From Chloroflexota bacterium (GTDB lineage Bacteria > Chloroflexota > Dehalococcoidia > Lucifugimonadales > Lucifugimonadaceae), in contig JAURLM010000165.1 in assembly GCA_030831265.1 (NCBI GenBank), positions 1 to 16,024 of the forward strand: a stretch of DNA of 16,024 nucleotides. The letters run 5' to 3'. Position 1 is the first letter of the stretch; the number at the start of each line of letters is the position of its first letter. Below, one piece after another: positions 1 to 6,853 of this stretch. A program made the translations under genes and the position numbers. A model generated the notes under the pieces. It saw nothing but the letters and a program-made list of their open reading frames with translations. It was not told the DNA's origin and searched no databases.

Positions 1-301
1 CAAGCGTCAGCACGACTATCGCCACGTCGTCTATATAGCCAAGCACCGGTATGAAATCCGGGACGAGATCGAACGGCATCGCCAGGTAGAGAGCCAGTAA
101 CAGCGGAAGAAATCGGACAAACTTCGGCACACGTCGGTCGGTCACCATCGCCCTGAACAATTTCAGTTTCGCCCGCGTCCGTAGCTTCATCACGGAGCGA
201 TACGGCTCACGCACCTGCAGCCACTTCGCCACGAGAAACGCTGCGATGAGCAGCACCAGTGTCAGTGTTATGGCGAGTGCGAGCCAGCCAATCCAGTTCA
301 T
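1..301 (-). CDS. DUF1232 (YkvA-like) membrane protein, 3' end cut by window edge
   Basis: Reading the minus strand from an ATG at 301 gives an open frame of about 100 residues that runs off the left edge without a stop. The first 25 residues form a hydrophobic segment (starting MNWIGWLALAITLTLVLLIA), so the protein is probably membrane-anchored. A basic linker follows, and then a second hydrophobic stretch containing LYLAMPFDLVPDFIPVLGYI and DDVAIV. The pattern P(F/I)DLVPDFIPVLGYxDD is the hallmark of the DUF1232/YkvA family, whose function is not known. The gene is divergent from the acetyltransferase that starts at 386, leaving an 84-bp shared upstream region. The C terminus is missing, so domain completeness cannot be judged. 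Confidence 0.75.
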   Translation of the reverse strand, partial: MNWIGWLALAITLTLVLLIAAFLVAKWLQVREPYRSVMKLRTRAKLKLFRAMVTDRRVPKFVRFLPLLLALYLAMPFDLVPDFIPVLGYIDDVAIVVLTL

Positions 302-369
302 GAAATTTCACCTGCACCCGTTTCGCAGATGTTTTGCCAACCTGCGCCACGGCGACCGTTAGCTGCAAA

Positions 370-385
370 GCGGTACATTTACCGC
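370..385. promoter_or_regulatory. Perfect 6-bp inverted repeat abutting the acetyltransferase start
   Basis: GCGGTA-CATT-TACCGC is a perfect inverted repeat with a 4-base spacer, and its last base directly precedes the ATG at 386. It could be an operator half-site pair or an RNA hairpin that limits access to the start codon. The internal TACATT (374-379) could also serve as a -10 element for a nearly leaderless transcript. If translation instead starts at the ATG at 329, this sequence is coding and the repeat may mean nothing. Confidence 0.3.
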
Positions 386-988
386 ATGCCGGATGTTTCA
401 GACACACAGTACAACGCAACGCCTGCGCGTGATGCCAGCGCAGCACGCTCCCACGCCAGCGGAAACTTTTTTCCTCCGGGACTTTCCGTCCGTGCGATTC
501 GACCGACCGACAACGAGGCTGTCCGCGCCCTGTTCATCCAGGGTCAAAACGAGATTGCCGCCGGTTCAGATAACATAAAGCTGCGAATCTCGGTAAAGGA
601 ATACACCGACTCCTGTCTGCACGAAGATATGGAACGTCCGTCCGTGCACTACTCGAAGCCCGGCAGAAAGTTCTGGGTGCTGGAATCACAGGAGCGCAAG
701 ATTGTTGCGATGTGCGCGCTGGATGACCATCTTTCCGAACCGGGGATCGGCCTGTTGCGAAGGCTTGTAGTTGCACCGCAGTTCCGCCGAAAGGGTGTTG
801 CGAGGCTGCTTGTACAGCGTACAGAGCAATACGCGATGAAGCAGGGACGCCCCGGGATTCGGCTTTTCACGTCTGAGCTGCAACCCGGTGCTCGTGCTCT
901 TTATGAATCGCTTGGATACAAGCTGCGAAGTACCGGGAAATTTGGACCGATCACCGTTTTCGAATACGAAAAGCCGTTCAGGTCGTGA
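386..988 (+). CDS. GNAT-family N-acetyltransferase
   Basis: The protein is about 200 aa from ATG 386 and would transfer an acetyl group from acetyl-CoA to an unknown amine. The core fold is visible. SVRAIRPTDNEAVRALFIQG is the first strand and helix. WVLESQERKIVAMCALDD is the central sheet. RRLVVAPQFRRKGVARLLV is motif A, with the acetyl-CoA pyrophosphate loop Q-F-R-R-K-G-V-A. ARALYESLGYK is the typical motif B. The first 40 or so residues are polar, Ala/Ser-rich and not conserved. An in-frame ATG at 329 would add 19 residues; I prefer 386 because the added stretch (FCQPAPRRPLAAK) looks like untranslated sequence, but neither start has a good Shine-Dalgarno. The stop overlaps the next gene's GTG (GTGA, 985-988), so the two are probably co-translated. 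The substrate cannot be read from the sequence. Confidence 0.85.
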   Translation: MPDVSDTQYNATPARDASAARSHASGNFFPPGLSVRAIRPTDNEAVRALFIQGQNEIAAGSDNIKLRISVKEYTDSCLHEDMERPSVHYSKPGRKFWVLESQERKIVAMCALDDHLSEPGIGLLRRLVVAPQFRRKGVARLLVQRTEQYAMKQGRPGIRLFTSELQPGARALYESLGYKLRSTGKFGPITVFEYEKPFRS

Positions 989-1728
989 CGATGCCTGCCG
1001 ACGCACAGGTCAAGCAGCAACTACTGACCCGCAAGACGGTCCTGGACATGCTGATTGACATGGAGGTCGAGCCGGGAGCGAAGTGGCGCATGCGCATCCA
1101 GCCTCCCGGCGAGTGGCCCGGTGAGGAATGGTCATGGCTGCCCGGTTCCGCGGTCGACTCGCAGAGCGGCCTTGCTCTCATCACGCGGACGATCGCTCCC
1201 GCCACGCCGGAGCCGTTGCTTGCCATCGCCCCGCCATTCCCGTTCACTCAGTACGGCGAATTTGCTGACTTCACATCACTCGTAGACCTGCTCAAGCATC
1301 ACTGGACGTTAGCCATCATCCTGCTTCGGCTCGGTAACTTCTCCTTCGGGATTGCCGAGGACGAAAAGCTGGAAATCCACAAAGCCGGTGGTCGATACGT
1401 GAAAAACAGGCAGCGCAAAGGTGGTCAGTCGGCGGCGAGGTTCGTGCGCAACCGCGAAAAGGCGATACAGCAGCTGTTCGATCAGGTCGCGGACGTCGCT
1501 CTTTCACGCATCCAGGCGCATGACGGCAAGATCGACTGGCTGGTGTTTGGCGGTGACCGCAACGTGATCCTGCAGTTCATGAAGCGGCTTACACTTCCAG
1601 ACGGCCTGACCGATCGCGTTGCACCGTGGCGTGTACCTGTTGAGCGTCCGGGCTTCGACGAACTGAAACATGCTGTTACGTCCGCATGGTCTTGCCGTGT
1701 GTGGGAGCGACCGCAGGAATTAGGCTAG
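985..1728 (+). CDS. acVLRF1-type peptidyl-tRNA hydrolase (eRF1/Vms1-like domain)
   Basis: This 247-aa soluble protein resembles the bacterial VLRF1 group, relatives of the eRF1 catalytic domain and of Vms1/ANKZF1, which release nascent chains from tRNA on stalled 60S/50S subunits. The diagnostic stretch is at residues 134-155 (AGGRYVKNRQRKGGQSAARF), with a GGQ tripeptide like the eRF1 release loop and basic residues around it. It is followed by the helix VRNREKAIQQLFDQV and a strand WLVFGGDRN typical of the fold. The start may be GTG 985, overlapping the preceding stop, or ATG 991; the coupling favours 985. Its stop codon overlaps the convergent GGDEF gene by 4 nt. A role in ribosome rescue is inferred from the family. 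The substrate specificity and the link to the coupled acetyltransferase are unknown. Confidence 0.8.
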   Translation: MTMPADAQVKQQLLTRKTVLDMLIDMEVEPGAKWRMRIQPPGEWPGEEWSWLPGSAVDSQSGLALITRTIAPATPEPLLAIAPPFPFTQYGEFADFTSLVDLLKHHWTLAIILLRLGNFSFGIAEDEKLEIHKAGGRYVKNRQRKGGQSAARFVRNREKAIQQLFDQVADVALSRIQAHDGKIDWLVFGGDRNVILQFMKRLTLPDGLTDRVAPWRVPVERPGFDELKHAVTSAWSCRVWERPQELG

Positions 1729-2567
1729 CTACTGCGGAGCAGGCGAGCGGATCGCAGCGCAGCGTCTGCGGCAGCAACAAGAGCGTCGGCATCCGGGTTC
1801 GTTTCCGGGGTTCCGGCCACGCCAGCACTTATCCGCACACCCTCATCTGCCAGTATCGCCGTCAACTTCTTCGCAACTACACTTGCACCCTCACTATCCG
1901 TCTCCGGCAGTAGAACCAGAAACTCGTCACCGCCCAGCCTGCCGATGCGGTCAGATGCCCGTGTGTTGCGCTCAACGTAATTGACCAGCTTGCGCAGCAT
2001 CACGTCGCCTGCGGGATGGCCGATCCCGTCGTTAACCTTTTTCAATCCAACAACATCGAGATACACGACGCTCAACGGGCGACCGTGGCGCACTGACCGT
2101 GCAGATTCCACTTTGAGATGGTCGAGTATCGCTGTTCGACTGTCCGAACCGGTCAGGGTATCGGTTGCGATGCGGTGCTCAAGCTGGCGCACGTGCTCCC
2201 TGGTCGCTGCATCAAGTTGTACCGCCATGATTCCGGTCACATCATTCACCGCAGAAATGAGTGCAGCATCAGATCCGGCTGCCTCTCGCAGCGCAGATGT
2301 AAGTGCCAGGAGCATTGCGGTTGGAGAGTCTGCACCGCCCTCGTTTCCGCTCCACGGTGGTGTGGCAAGCAACTTGCGGATAACGGGAGGCTTCGCGCCA
2401 TCGGCAAGGCACTCTGCCAGCGCAACAAGTGCTTGCTGTCCATCTTCGGTCACATGCATCACAGCCACATCGTCAGCACCGGCCGCGCTGCGCCATGCAA
2501 GCCGTAGGTCAGCCCGGTGTGCTGATATAAAACTGGCAAGAGCGTTGTGTTTTTCAGTACGAGGCAT
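1725..2567 (-). CDS. Soluble GGDEF-domain diguanylate cyclase
   Basis: This 280-aa protein has an unrecognised N-terminal region (about 1-130) and a C-terminal GGDEF domain (about 131-280) that would make cyclic di-GMP from two GTP. The domain begins with DTLTGSDSR (136-144), a variant of the usual DxLTGLxNR. The active-site motif GGDEF is intact at 212-216. The inhibitory I-site RxxD (RASD, 203-206) lies exactly five residues upstream of GGDEF, so product feedback inhibition is expected. There is no transmembrane segment or signal peptide, so it is cytoplasmic and its input is probably intracellular. ATG 2567 is the only sensible start; no strong Shine-Dalgarno precedes it. It is divergent from the histidine kinase/response regulator pair, which suggests shared control. 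Its 3' end overlaps the convergent acVLRF1 stop. Confidence 0.92.
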   Translation of the reverse strand: MPRTEKHNALASFISAHRADLRLAWRSAAGADDVAVMHVTEDGQQALVALAECLADGAKPPVIRKLLATPPWSGNEGGADSPTAMLLALTSALREAAGSDAALISAVNDVTGIMAVQLDAATREHVRQLEHRIATDTLTGSDSRTAILDHLKVESARSVRHGRPLSVVYLDVVGLKKVNDGIGHPAGDVMLRKLVNYVERNTRASDRIGRLGGDEFLVLLPETDSEGASVVAKKLTAILADEGVRISAGVAGTPETNPDADALVAAADAALRSARLLRSS

Positions 2568-2647
2568 ATTGATGAAAACTCTGGAATTTCGTCAGGCTTG
2601 GTCGATTCCCGCTACGAGGTCTCTAGTTTCTCTTAACGGTGGCTGAC

Positions 2648-2653
2648 TATACT
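2648..2653 (+). promoter_or_regulatory. Putative -10 element (TATACT) for the kinase operon
   Basis: TATACT matches a sigma-70 -10 hexamer at five of six positions and ends ten bases before the ATG at 2663. A transcript starting about seven bases downstream would begin almost at that ATG, so the mRNA would be leaderless or nearly so. No convincing -35 hexamer sits 16-18 bp upstream. If translation starts at GTG 2639 the site would be inside the coding sequence. Confidence 0.3.
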
Positions 2654-2662
2654 CGTTCAAGA

Positions 2663-3556
2663 ATGCAGGCTCACACGACAATCAACACTGAAACCTCCAA
2701 TAACGTTGAGCCGACCCGCGTCCACGAGAACCGGGAATCGCTGCCAGTGAGCGAAACTGAAAACAACCAGCGACCTGGCCCAGGAACCCCTTCCAACCCG
2801 CTGGGGGCAGAGTTCCTCTCGAACCTCGCGCACCAACTGCGCTCACCACTGTCATCATTGCGCGTCTGGGTGGACTTGCTCAATGATCCTGCGGCCCTTG
2901 CCAGCCCAGAAGACATGATGCGTCTCGTTGAGGGTATCGACCGCGCCACGAGCCGTCTTGAGCGACAGATAACGGACGTGCTGGAAGCGGGTTACCTCGA
3001 AGCTGGAACGCTGACGGTGACACCTGCGCCGGTCGACGCGTTTGAGCAAATTGTCCAGGCCGTTGAAAGTACGGGACAGGCCGCAAACAGTCGGAAAATC
3101 AAGGTCAATCTTGACCTGGATTCTCATAACGCAATCGTGATGGCTGACCGAGCCCGCCTGAAGCAGGTGATGGTCTGCCTGCTGGCCAACGCAATAAAAT
3201 TTTCACCGGTCGGCGGGGCGATAACAGTTTCTGCTGGCCCGTCGGCGCATGTTGCTGGCGATGGAGAAGCTACGACCATCCTCGAACCGACGTTTGAAGG
3301 CAGGTCGCTGTCCATCTGCGTTTCGGACAAGGGCGCCGGTATTACCGATAGCCTGCACCACGAAGTTTTCAAGCCCTTCTACAAGGCCAGTCGCAAGGAC
3401 GCCCACGCCGGTGGCGGTTCCGGGCTTGGCCTGGCAATCGTGGCAGGGCTGGTCGGCCTCCACCACGGTGGAATCTGGCTCCGCAGCAACCCTAACGTCG
3501 GAACGGATATCGAGATATCTCTGCCCCAGGCATCCAACACGGCGGTGACGCAGTGA
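2663..3556 (+). CDS. Soluble sensor histidine kinase (HisKA + HATPase_c)
   Basis: This is the kinase of a two-component system and should phosphorylate the response regulator encoded next. From ATG 2663 it is 297 aa; GTG 2639 would add 8 residues, and neither start has a clear Shine-Dalgarno. The first 45 residues are polar and probably disordered, with no transmembrane segment and no PAS, GAF or HAMP domain. The HisKA H-box is LAHQLRSPLSSLRVW, with the phospho-accepting histidine near residue 57. The HATPase domain has an N-box (LKQVMVCLLANAIKFSP), a G1 box (ICVSDKGAGI), an F-box-like VFKPFYK and a G2 box (GGGSGLGLAIV), so it should be active. With no sensor module it must be controlled by a partner or by the N-terminal tail. 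Its stop shares four bases (GTGA, 3553-3556) with the regulator's start. Confidence 0.93.
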   Translation: MQAHTTINTETSNNVEPTRVHENRESLPVSETENNQRPGPGTPSNPLGAEFLSNLAHQLRSPLSSLRVWVDLLNDPAALASPEDMMRLVEGIDRATSRLERQITDVLEAGYLEAGTLTVTPAPVDAFEQIVQAVESTGQAANSRKIKVNLDLDSHNAIVMADRARLKQVMVCLLANAIKFSPVGGAITVSAGPSAHVAGDGEATTILEPTFEGRSLSICVSDKGAGITDSLHHEVFKPFYKASRKDAHAGGGSGLGLAIVAGLVGLHHGGIWLRSNPNVGTDIEISLPQASNTAVTQ

Positions 3557-4272
3557 AAGTACTTGTTGTAGATGAAGACCCGGACATCATCGAAGCCGTA
3601 GGCATCTGTTTTGCCCTCCGCTGGCCGGACGCCGAAGTGGTGGAAGCGCCGGACGGCAACACGGCCCTGTCGCTGTTCAAGCTTGAACAGCCGGACGTGG
3701 TGATTCTGGATGTCGGCCTGCCGGACATCAGCGGTCTCGATGTCTGCGCTCGACTGCGAGAGACGACGGATGCCCCGATCATCATGCTGACCGCCCGTGA
3801 CAGCGAGTTGGACAAAGTTCATGGCCTTGAGACCGGTGCGGATGACTACATCACGAAGCCGTTCAGCCACCTGGAACTGCTGGCACGAGTGAAAGCGGTC
3901 ATGCGCAGGAGTTCCGCAGGGACGGTTGGCACGACCGATGCGTCGTTTGTCGAAGGCCCTTTCAAGATAGATTTCGCAGACCACTCGGTGTCCTATGACG
4001 GTGAGCGTGTCCCGCTGACACCGACCGAGTACAACTTGCTGTATCACCTGGTGAAGAACGCACCGAACGTGGTGCAGCACCGCACGCTGCTGGCAAAAGT
4101 CTGGGGCCGTGAGTACATCGACGAATCCGAGTACCTGAAGGTCCACGTTCAGCGCAGCAGGGCAAAATTCGCCGCGGTCAACCCGGATTTTGATCCTATC
4201 GAAAACGAGCGAGGCATCGGCTACCGCCTGAACCTCAAGCAGATAGCCAACTCAGGCGCAGCAGTCAGCTAA
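3553..4272 (+). CDS. OmpR/PhoB-family response regulator
   Basis: This 239-aa transcription factor has an N-terminal receiver domain and a C-terminal winged-helix DNA-binding domain. Receiver residues are all present: acidic pair near D7/D9, phospho-acceptor D53 (VVILDVGLP), T80 (IIMLTARD) and K102 (DYITKPF). The Trans_Reg_C domain covers about 128-230, with LTPTEYNLLYHLVKNAPNVV, the helix LLAKVWG, and the recognition helix and wing YLKVHVQRSRAKF ... GIGYRL. It starts at GTG 3553 inside the kinase stop codon, so translation of the pair is coupled. It probably controls genes elsewhere or the divergent GGDEF gene; no binding-site repeat is evident between them. Its stop lies 22 bp from the convergent dnaX stop, with no clear terminator hairpin. 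Confidence 0.95.
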   Translation: MKVLVVDEDPDIIEAVGICFALRWPDAEVVEAPDGNTALSLFKLEQPDVVILDVGLPDISGLDVCARLRETTDAPIIMLTARDSELDKVHGLETGADDYITKPFSHLELLARVKAVMRRSSAGTVGTTDASFVEGPFKIDFADHSVSYDGERVPLTPTEYNLLYHLVKNAPNVVQHRTLLAKVWGREYIDESEYLKVHVQRSRAKFAAVNPDFDPIENERGIGYRLNLKQIANSGAAVS

Positions 4273-4294
4273 AGCCACTGCCCGGCCCACAAAA

Positions 4295-5908
4295 CTACTC
4301 GTCCTGCTCGGCGTCTGACTCATCAATTACCTGTGCGCCCATCGTCATTGCGGCGCGTACCAGCGCGCTCTCCTCGGCAGCAGGTTTCTTCTGTGCCTCG
4401 GCACCCTCTTCGTGCGGCGACGATGTTTTCAACGCAAGTCCCGGCCCGTATTCACGGTCGATAGCCGTTCGCAGCGCGGTCTTTGCCCGCGAATCCTCCA
4501 TTTCCTCCATGAAGGCATCACGCATGCTCCGACTGCGGAACCGCAACGTAATCTCGCCATTCTCCGGCTTAGGCGGCGTCACGTTGCTCAGGATTGGCCC
4601 CAGGTAGCGGCGACGGAACTTGTTACGGCGAAGCCCGTCCCACACCTTGCGCCACGTCGCCTCGTCAGGAGACAGGTCTTTGCGTGGCTCCGGCTGCCGT
4701 TGCGGCTCCGGTGTGGGTTGCTGCGTTCGACGCTGTGCGCCGGGCTGCTGTGGTGCTCCATAGCTGTTATTTGCCGGCGCTGATGCCTGCTGGCCGCCCG
4801 ATGCAGCCGCGACAACCTGCGGTGTTGTAACATTGATTGCGTTCAGCACGGCTATTTCAAGGTCCAGCGGTGACGCGTCGCCCTTGAGCTGCGCCTGTCC
4901 GAGTGATGTCAGCGCGTGGAGCAGCTTTTCCATGTTCACCGGGCGTGCTGCTGTGGACATAGCTTCCCGCACTTCTTCAGGTTGCCCGACCGAATCCTCT
5001 ACGCCGGCTTTCGACAACAATGCTGTCCGTATAGCGTCAACTGCTCCATTGCGCAGTGAGCGGAGGTCTGCGCCGCGTCCGGCCTCACGGTTGACCACGG
5101 AAAGCGCAGTAGCGGCGTCACCGGAGATAACGGCCACTGCGAGGTCGACGGATGCGGATGTGTCGCCAAGGCCAAGTAGCTCGCGTGCCTGTGCCAGCGT
5201 GATCTCTTCACCGCCTGCGCCGTAGGAGACAGCAAGCTGCTCCAGCAGGTTCTCCGCATCTCGCAGGCTGCCCCATGCGGTGCGGGCAATAAGCGCAAGC
5301 ACCTCTGGCTCGGCGTCGATCTCCTCTTCGCTGCAAATATCCACCAGCCGGTCGATAACGGTTTCGTTCGGAAGCCGCTTGAAGTCGAATCGCTGGCATC
5401 GGCTGACGATGGTCGCCGGTACTTTGTGGGCGTCGGTAGTAGCGAGGATGATTACGACGTGTGGCGGCGGCTCTTCCAGCGTCTTGAGCAGGGCGTTGAA
5501 AGCCGGTTCGGTCAGCATGTGGACTTCGTCGATGATGTAGACCTTCCATGCCCCAGAAACGGGCTGGAATTGAACGCCATCACGCAGCCCGCGGATATCG
5601 TTGATGCCGCGGTTGGATGCAGCGTCAATCTCGATCATGTCCATGTACGAGCCGCTGTCGATGGCCCGTGATGCGTCGCTGTCTGAAATTGGTTCGCCGT
5701 CCGGCCCAAGCCCGGCGTTCAGCGCCTTGGCGAGGATGCGCGCGGTAGACGTTTTGCCAACTCCGCGCGGGCCGGTGAACAGGTAGGCATGAGCGACGCG
5801 GTCGGTCTGTACCGCGCGGCGGAGGGTCTGGGTGACGTGTTCCTGCCCCACCACGTCAAGGAAACGGGCGGGACGCCATTTTCGATATAGAACCTGTCTC
5901 GTTGCCAT
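4295..5908 (-). CDS. dnaX: DNA polymerase III subunit gamma/tau, lacking the zinc ligands
   Basis: This is the clamp-loader ATPase that loads the sliding clamp during replication. The 537-aa protein opens with QVLYRKWRPARFLDVVGQEH. It has Walker A at 46-53 (GPRGVGKT), IEIDAASN, Walker B VYIIDEVH, LLKTLEEPPPHV, sensor 1 LATTDAHK, the SRC arginine-finger motif (SRCQRFDF) and sensor 2 GSLRDAENLLEQL. A Gln/Pro-rich linker (about 365-415) leads to a C-terminal domain (about 416-510, from ATWRKVWDGLRRNKF) that would be the tau part. The odd point is that the four cysteines of the zinc module (C64, C73, C76, C79 in E. coli) are replaced by A65, I74, S77 and S80 at identical spacing. I see no A-rich slippery site for a shorter gamma product. 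The start at ATG 5908 has a weak GGACAGG upstream. It lies 101 bp downstream of ybeY on the same strand. Confidence 0.97.
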   Translation of the reverse strand: MATRQVLYRKWRPARFLDVVGQEHVTQTLRRAVQTDRVAHAYLFTGPRGVGKTSTARILAKALNAGLGPDGEPISDSDASRAIDSGSYMDMIEIDAASNRGINDIRGLRDGVQFQPVSGAWKVYIIDEVHMLTEPAFNALLKTLEEPPPHVVIILATTDAHKVPATIVSRCQRFDFKRLPNETVIDRLVDICSEEEIDAEPEVLALIARTAWGSLRDAENLLEQLAVSYGAGGEEITLAQARELLGLGDTSASVDLAVAVISGDAATALSVVNREAGRGADLRSLRNGAVDAIRTALLSKAGVEDSVGQPEEVREAMSTAARPVNMEKLLHALTSLGQAQLKGDASPLDLEIAVLNAINVTTPQVVAAASGGQQASAPANNSYGAPQQPGAQRRTQQPTPEPQRQPEPRKDLSPDEATWRKVWDGLRRNKFRRRYLGPILSNVTPPKPENGEITLRFRSRSMRDAFMEEMEDSRAKTALRTAIDREYGPGLALKTSSPHEEGAEAQKKPAAEESALVRAAMTMGAQVIDESDAEQDE

Positions 5909-6009
5909 ACCTGTCCGGGGGTTTCTCTACGCAGCAATGCCGCAAGCCGCATGCAAGACCATACAACAACGCGGGCGCGACATGGGGTGAAAAGTCGTGT
6001 TTTGCGCGG

Positions 6010-6528
6010 TTACGAGCCGAACAGCCCATCAAGCACGCGGTCCGTCTTGCCGAACATCACTTTTTCTTCTTCGGGGTCGGCGTGATCGTAGCCGAGAAGG
6101 TGCAGGATGCCGTGGATGGCCAGCATGGAGATTTCTCGTTCGAGCGGAATCCCGCGCTCCGCTGCCTGCCGTGCAGTCTGCTCAACCGAAATTACGATAT
6201 CGCCAAGGCGGGGTGTTTCACCTGATGACAAGAACGGTTTTGCCGCGTCGGAGTCTTCAGGAGGAACGCCGTTGTGCCAGCCTTCTGTTTCGTTGAACGA
6301 AAGCACGTCTGTGACCGAATCCTCGCCATTGAACTCGAGATTAAGCGCGCGCAAACGCTCGTCGTTGCTCAGCATGATGGTCACGGTATCCGGGCCTGCC
6401 GTGTGTTCTGCATCCAGCGCAGCCTCGGCGGCACGGCATATCAACTCCGCAAGTGTCTCGTTTTCCTCGACGCCCGCATCCTCATCCGAAATAACCTCAA
6501 CGCGTGTCCGCACCTGATCAGTCGCCAC
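6010..6528 (-). CDS. ybeY: Endoribonuclease YbeY (rRNA maturation factor)
   Basis: YbeY is a zinc-dependent single-strand RNase needed for 16S rRNA 3'-end maturation and ribosome quality control. The 172-aa protein has the metal-binding signature HGILHLLGYDH at 139-149 (ligands H139, H143, H149), the upstream SVTDVLSFNE block (71-80) and LGDIVISVEQTA (108-119). Between the last two lies an insertion of about 25 acidic and polar residues (81-107), making it slightly longer than the usual 150-160 aa. The start is GTG 6528, inside the end of the 111-aa gene, overlapping it by 11 nt and suggesting coupled translation. It sits in a VanZ, 111-aa, ybeY, dnaX run on the minus strand. ybeY is often found beside RNA-metabolism genes; here the neighbour is dnaX. 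Confidence 0.95.
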   Translation of the reverse strand: MATDQVRTRVEVISDEDAGVEENETLAELICRAAEAALDAEHTAGPDTVTIMLSNDERLRALNLEFNGEDSVTDVLSFNETEGWHNGVPPEDSDAAKPFLSSGETPRLGDIVISVEQTARQAAERGIPLEREISMLAIHGILHLLGYDHADPEEEKVMFGKTDRVLDGLFGS

Positions 6529-6853
6529 GGCTTATTAGTCCCGCCTCTTCCAGCAAGACCCTGAGCCGAGAGTAGAGCGGCCCGAAGGATGAGTCTGCGT
6601 CAGCCAGGTCAGATGCTACGAGCGAGGCTTTCAGTATTCCCTGGCGGATCTCAGGTGCGCGCAGCATCCTGACCTCAAGGTATGTCCGTGCTTCATACAG
6701 TGCGGGTATCAGTTCTTCACCAATGCGAATTGTCAGCGAACGGTTGGACGGCATCATTGCCAGCGTTTCGGCGTACTGCACAGCTTCCTCAAGAAGGCTG
6801 ATAACCCGCCGGATATCAGGCAAGTTGGTCTTACTTTTTGGCATCTCCGTCAC
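6518..6853 (-). CDS. Hypothetical all-helical protein, 111 aa
   Basis: I do not recognise this family. The sequence is predicted by eye to be all-helical: DIRRVISLLEEAVQYAETLAM, SLTIRIGEELIPALYEARTYL, and about two more amphipathic helices ending SRLRVLLEEAGLISRGD. That is compatible with a small four-helix bundle. There is no signal peptide, membrane segment or metal motif. It is supported as a gene by tight packing: its start overlaps the end of the VanZ-like gene (23 nt from GTG 6853, 14 nt from ATG 6844) and its stop overlaps ybeY by 11 nt. The GTG has GAGGAC just upstream; the ATG at 6844 is an equally reasonable start. The location suggests co-expression with ybeY, but no function can be assigned. 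Confidence 0.72.
   Translation of the reverse strand: MTEMPKSKTNLPDIRRVISLLEEAVQYAETLAMMPSNRSLTIRIGEELIPALYEARTYLEVRMLRAPEIRQGILKASLVASDLADADSSFGPLYSRLRVLLEEAGLISRGD

Noticed and set aside
1981..2646. 221-codon open frame antisense to the GGDEF gene
   Set aside because: Serine/threonine/arginine-rich low-complexity translation typical of an antisense shadow; the GGDEF and I-site motifs prove the other strand.
3379..4146. 255-codon open frame on the minus strand opposite the response regulator
   Set aside because: It lies wholly antisense to a gene with complete receiver and winged-helix motifs and shows no domain of its own; a shadow of codon bias.
4680..4810. Programmed frameshift site in dnaX for a gamma product
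   Set aside because: The Gln/Pro-rich linker has no A-run or T-run slippery heptamer on the coding strand.
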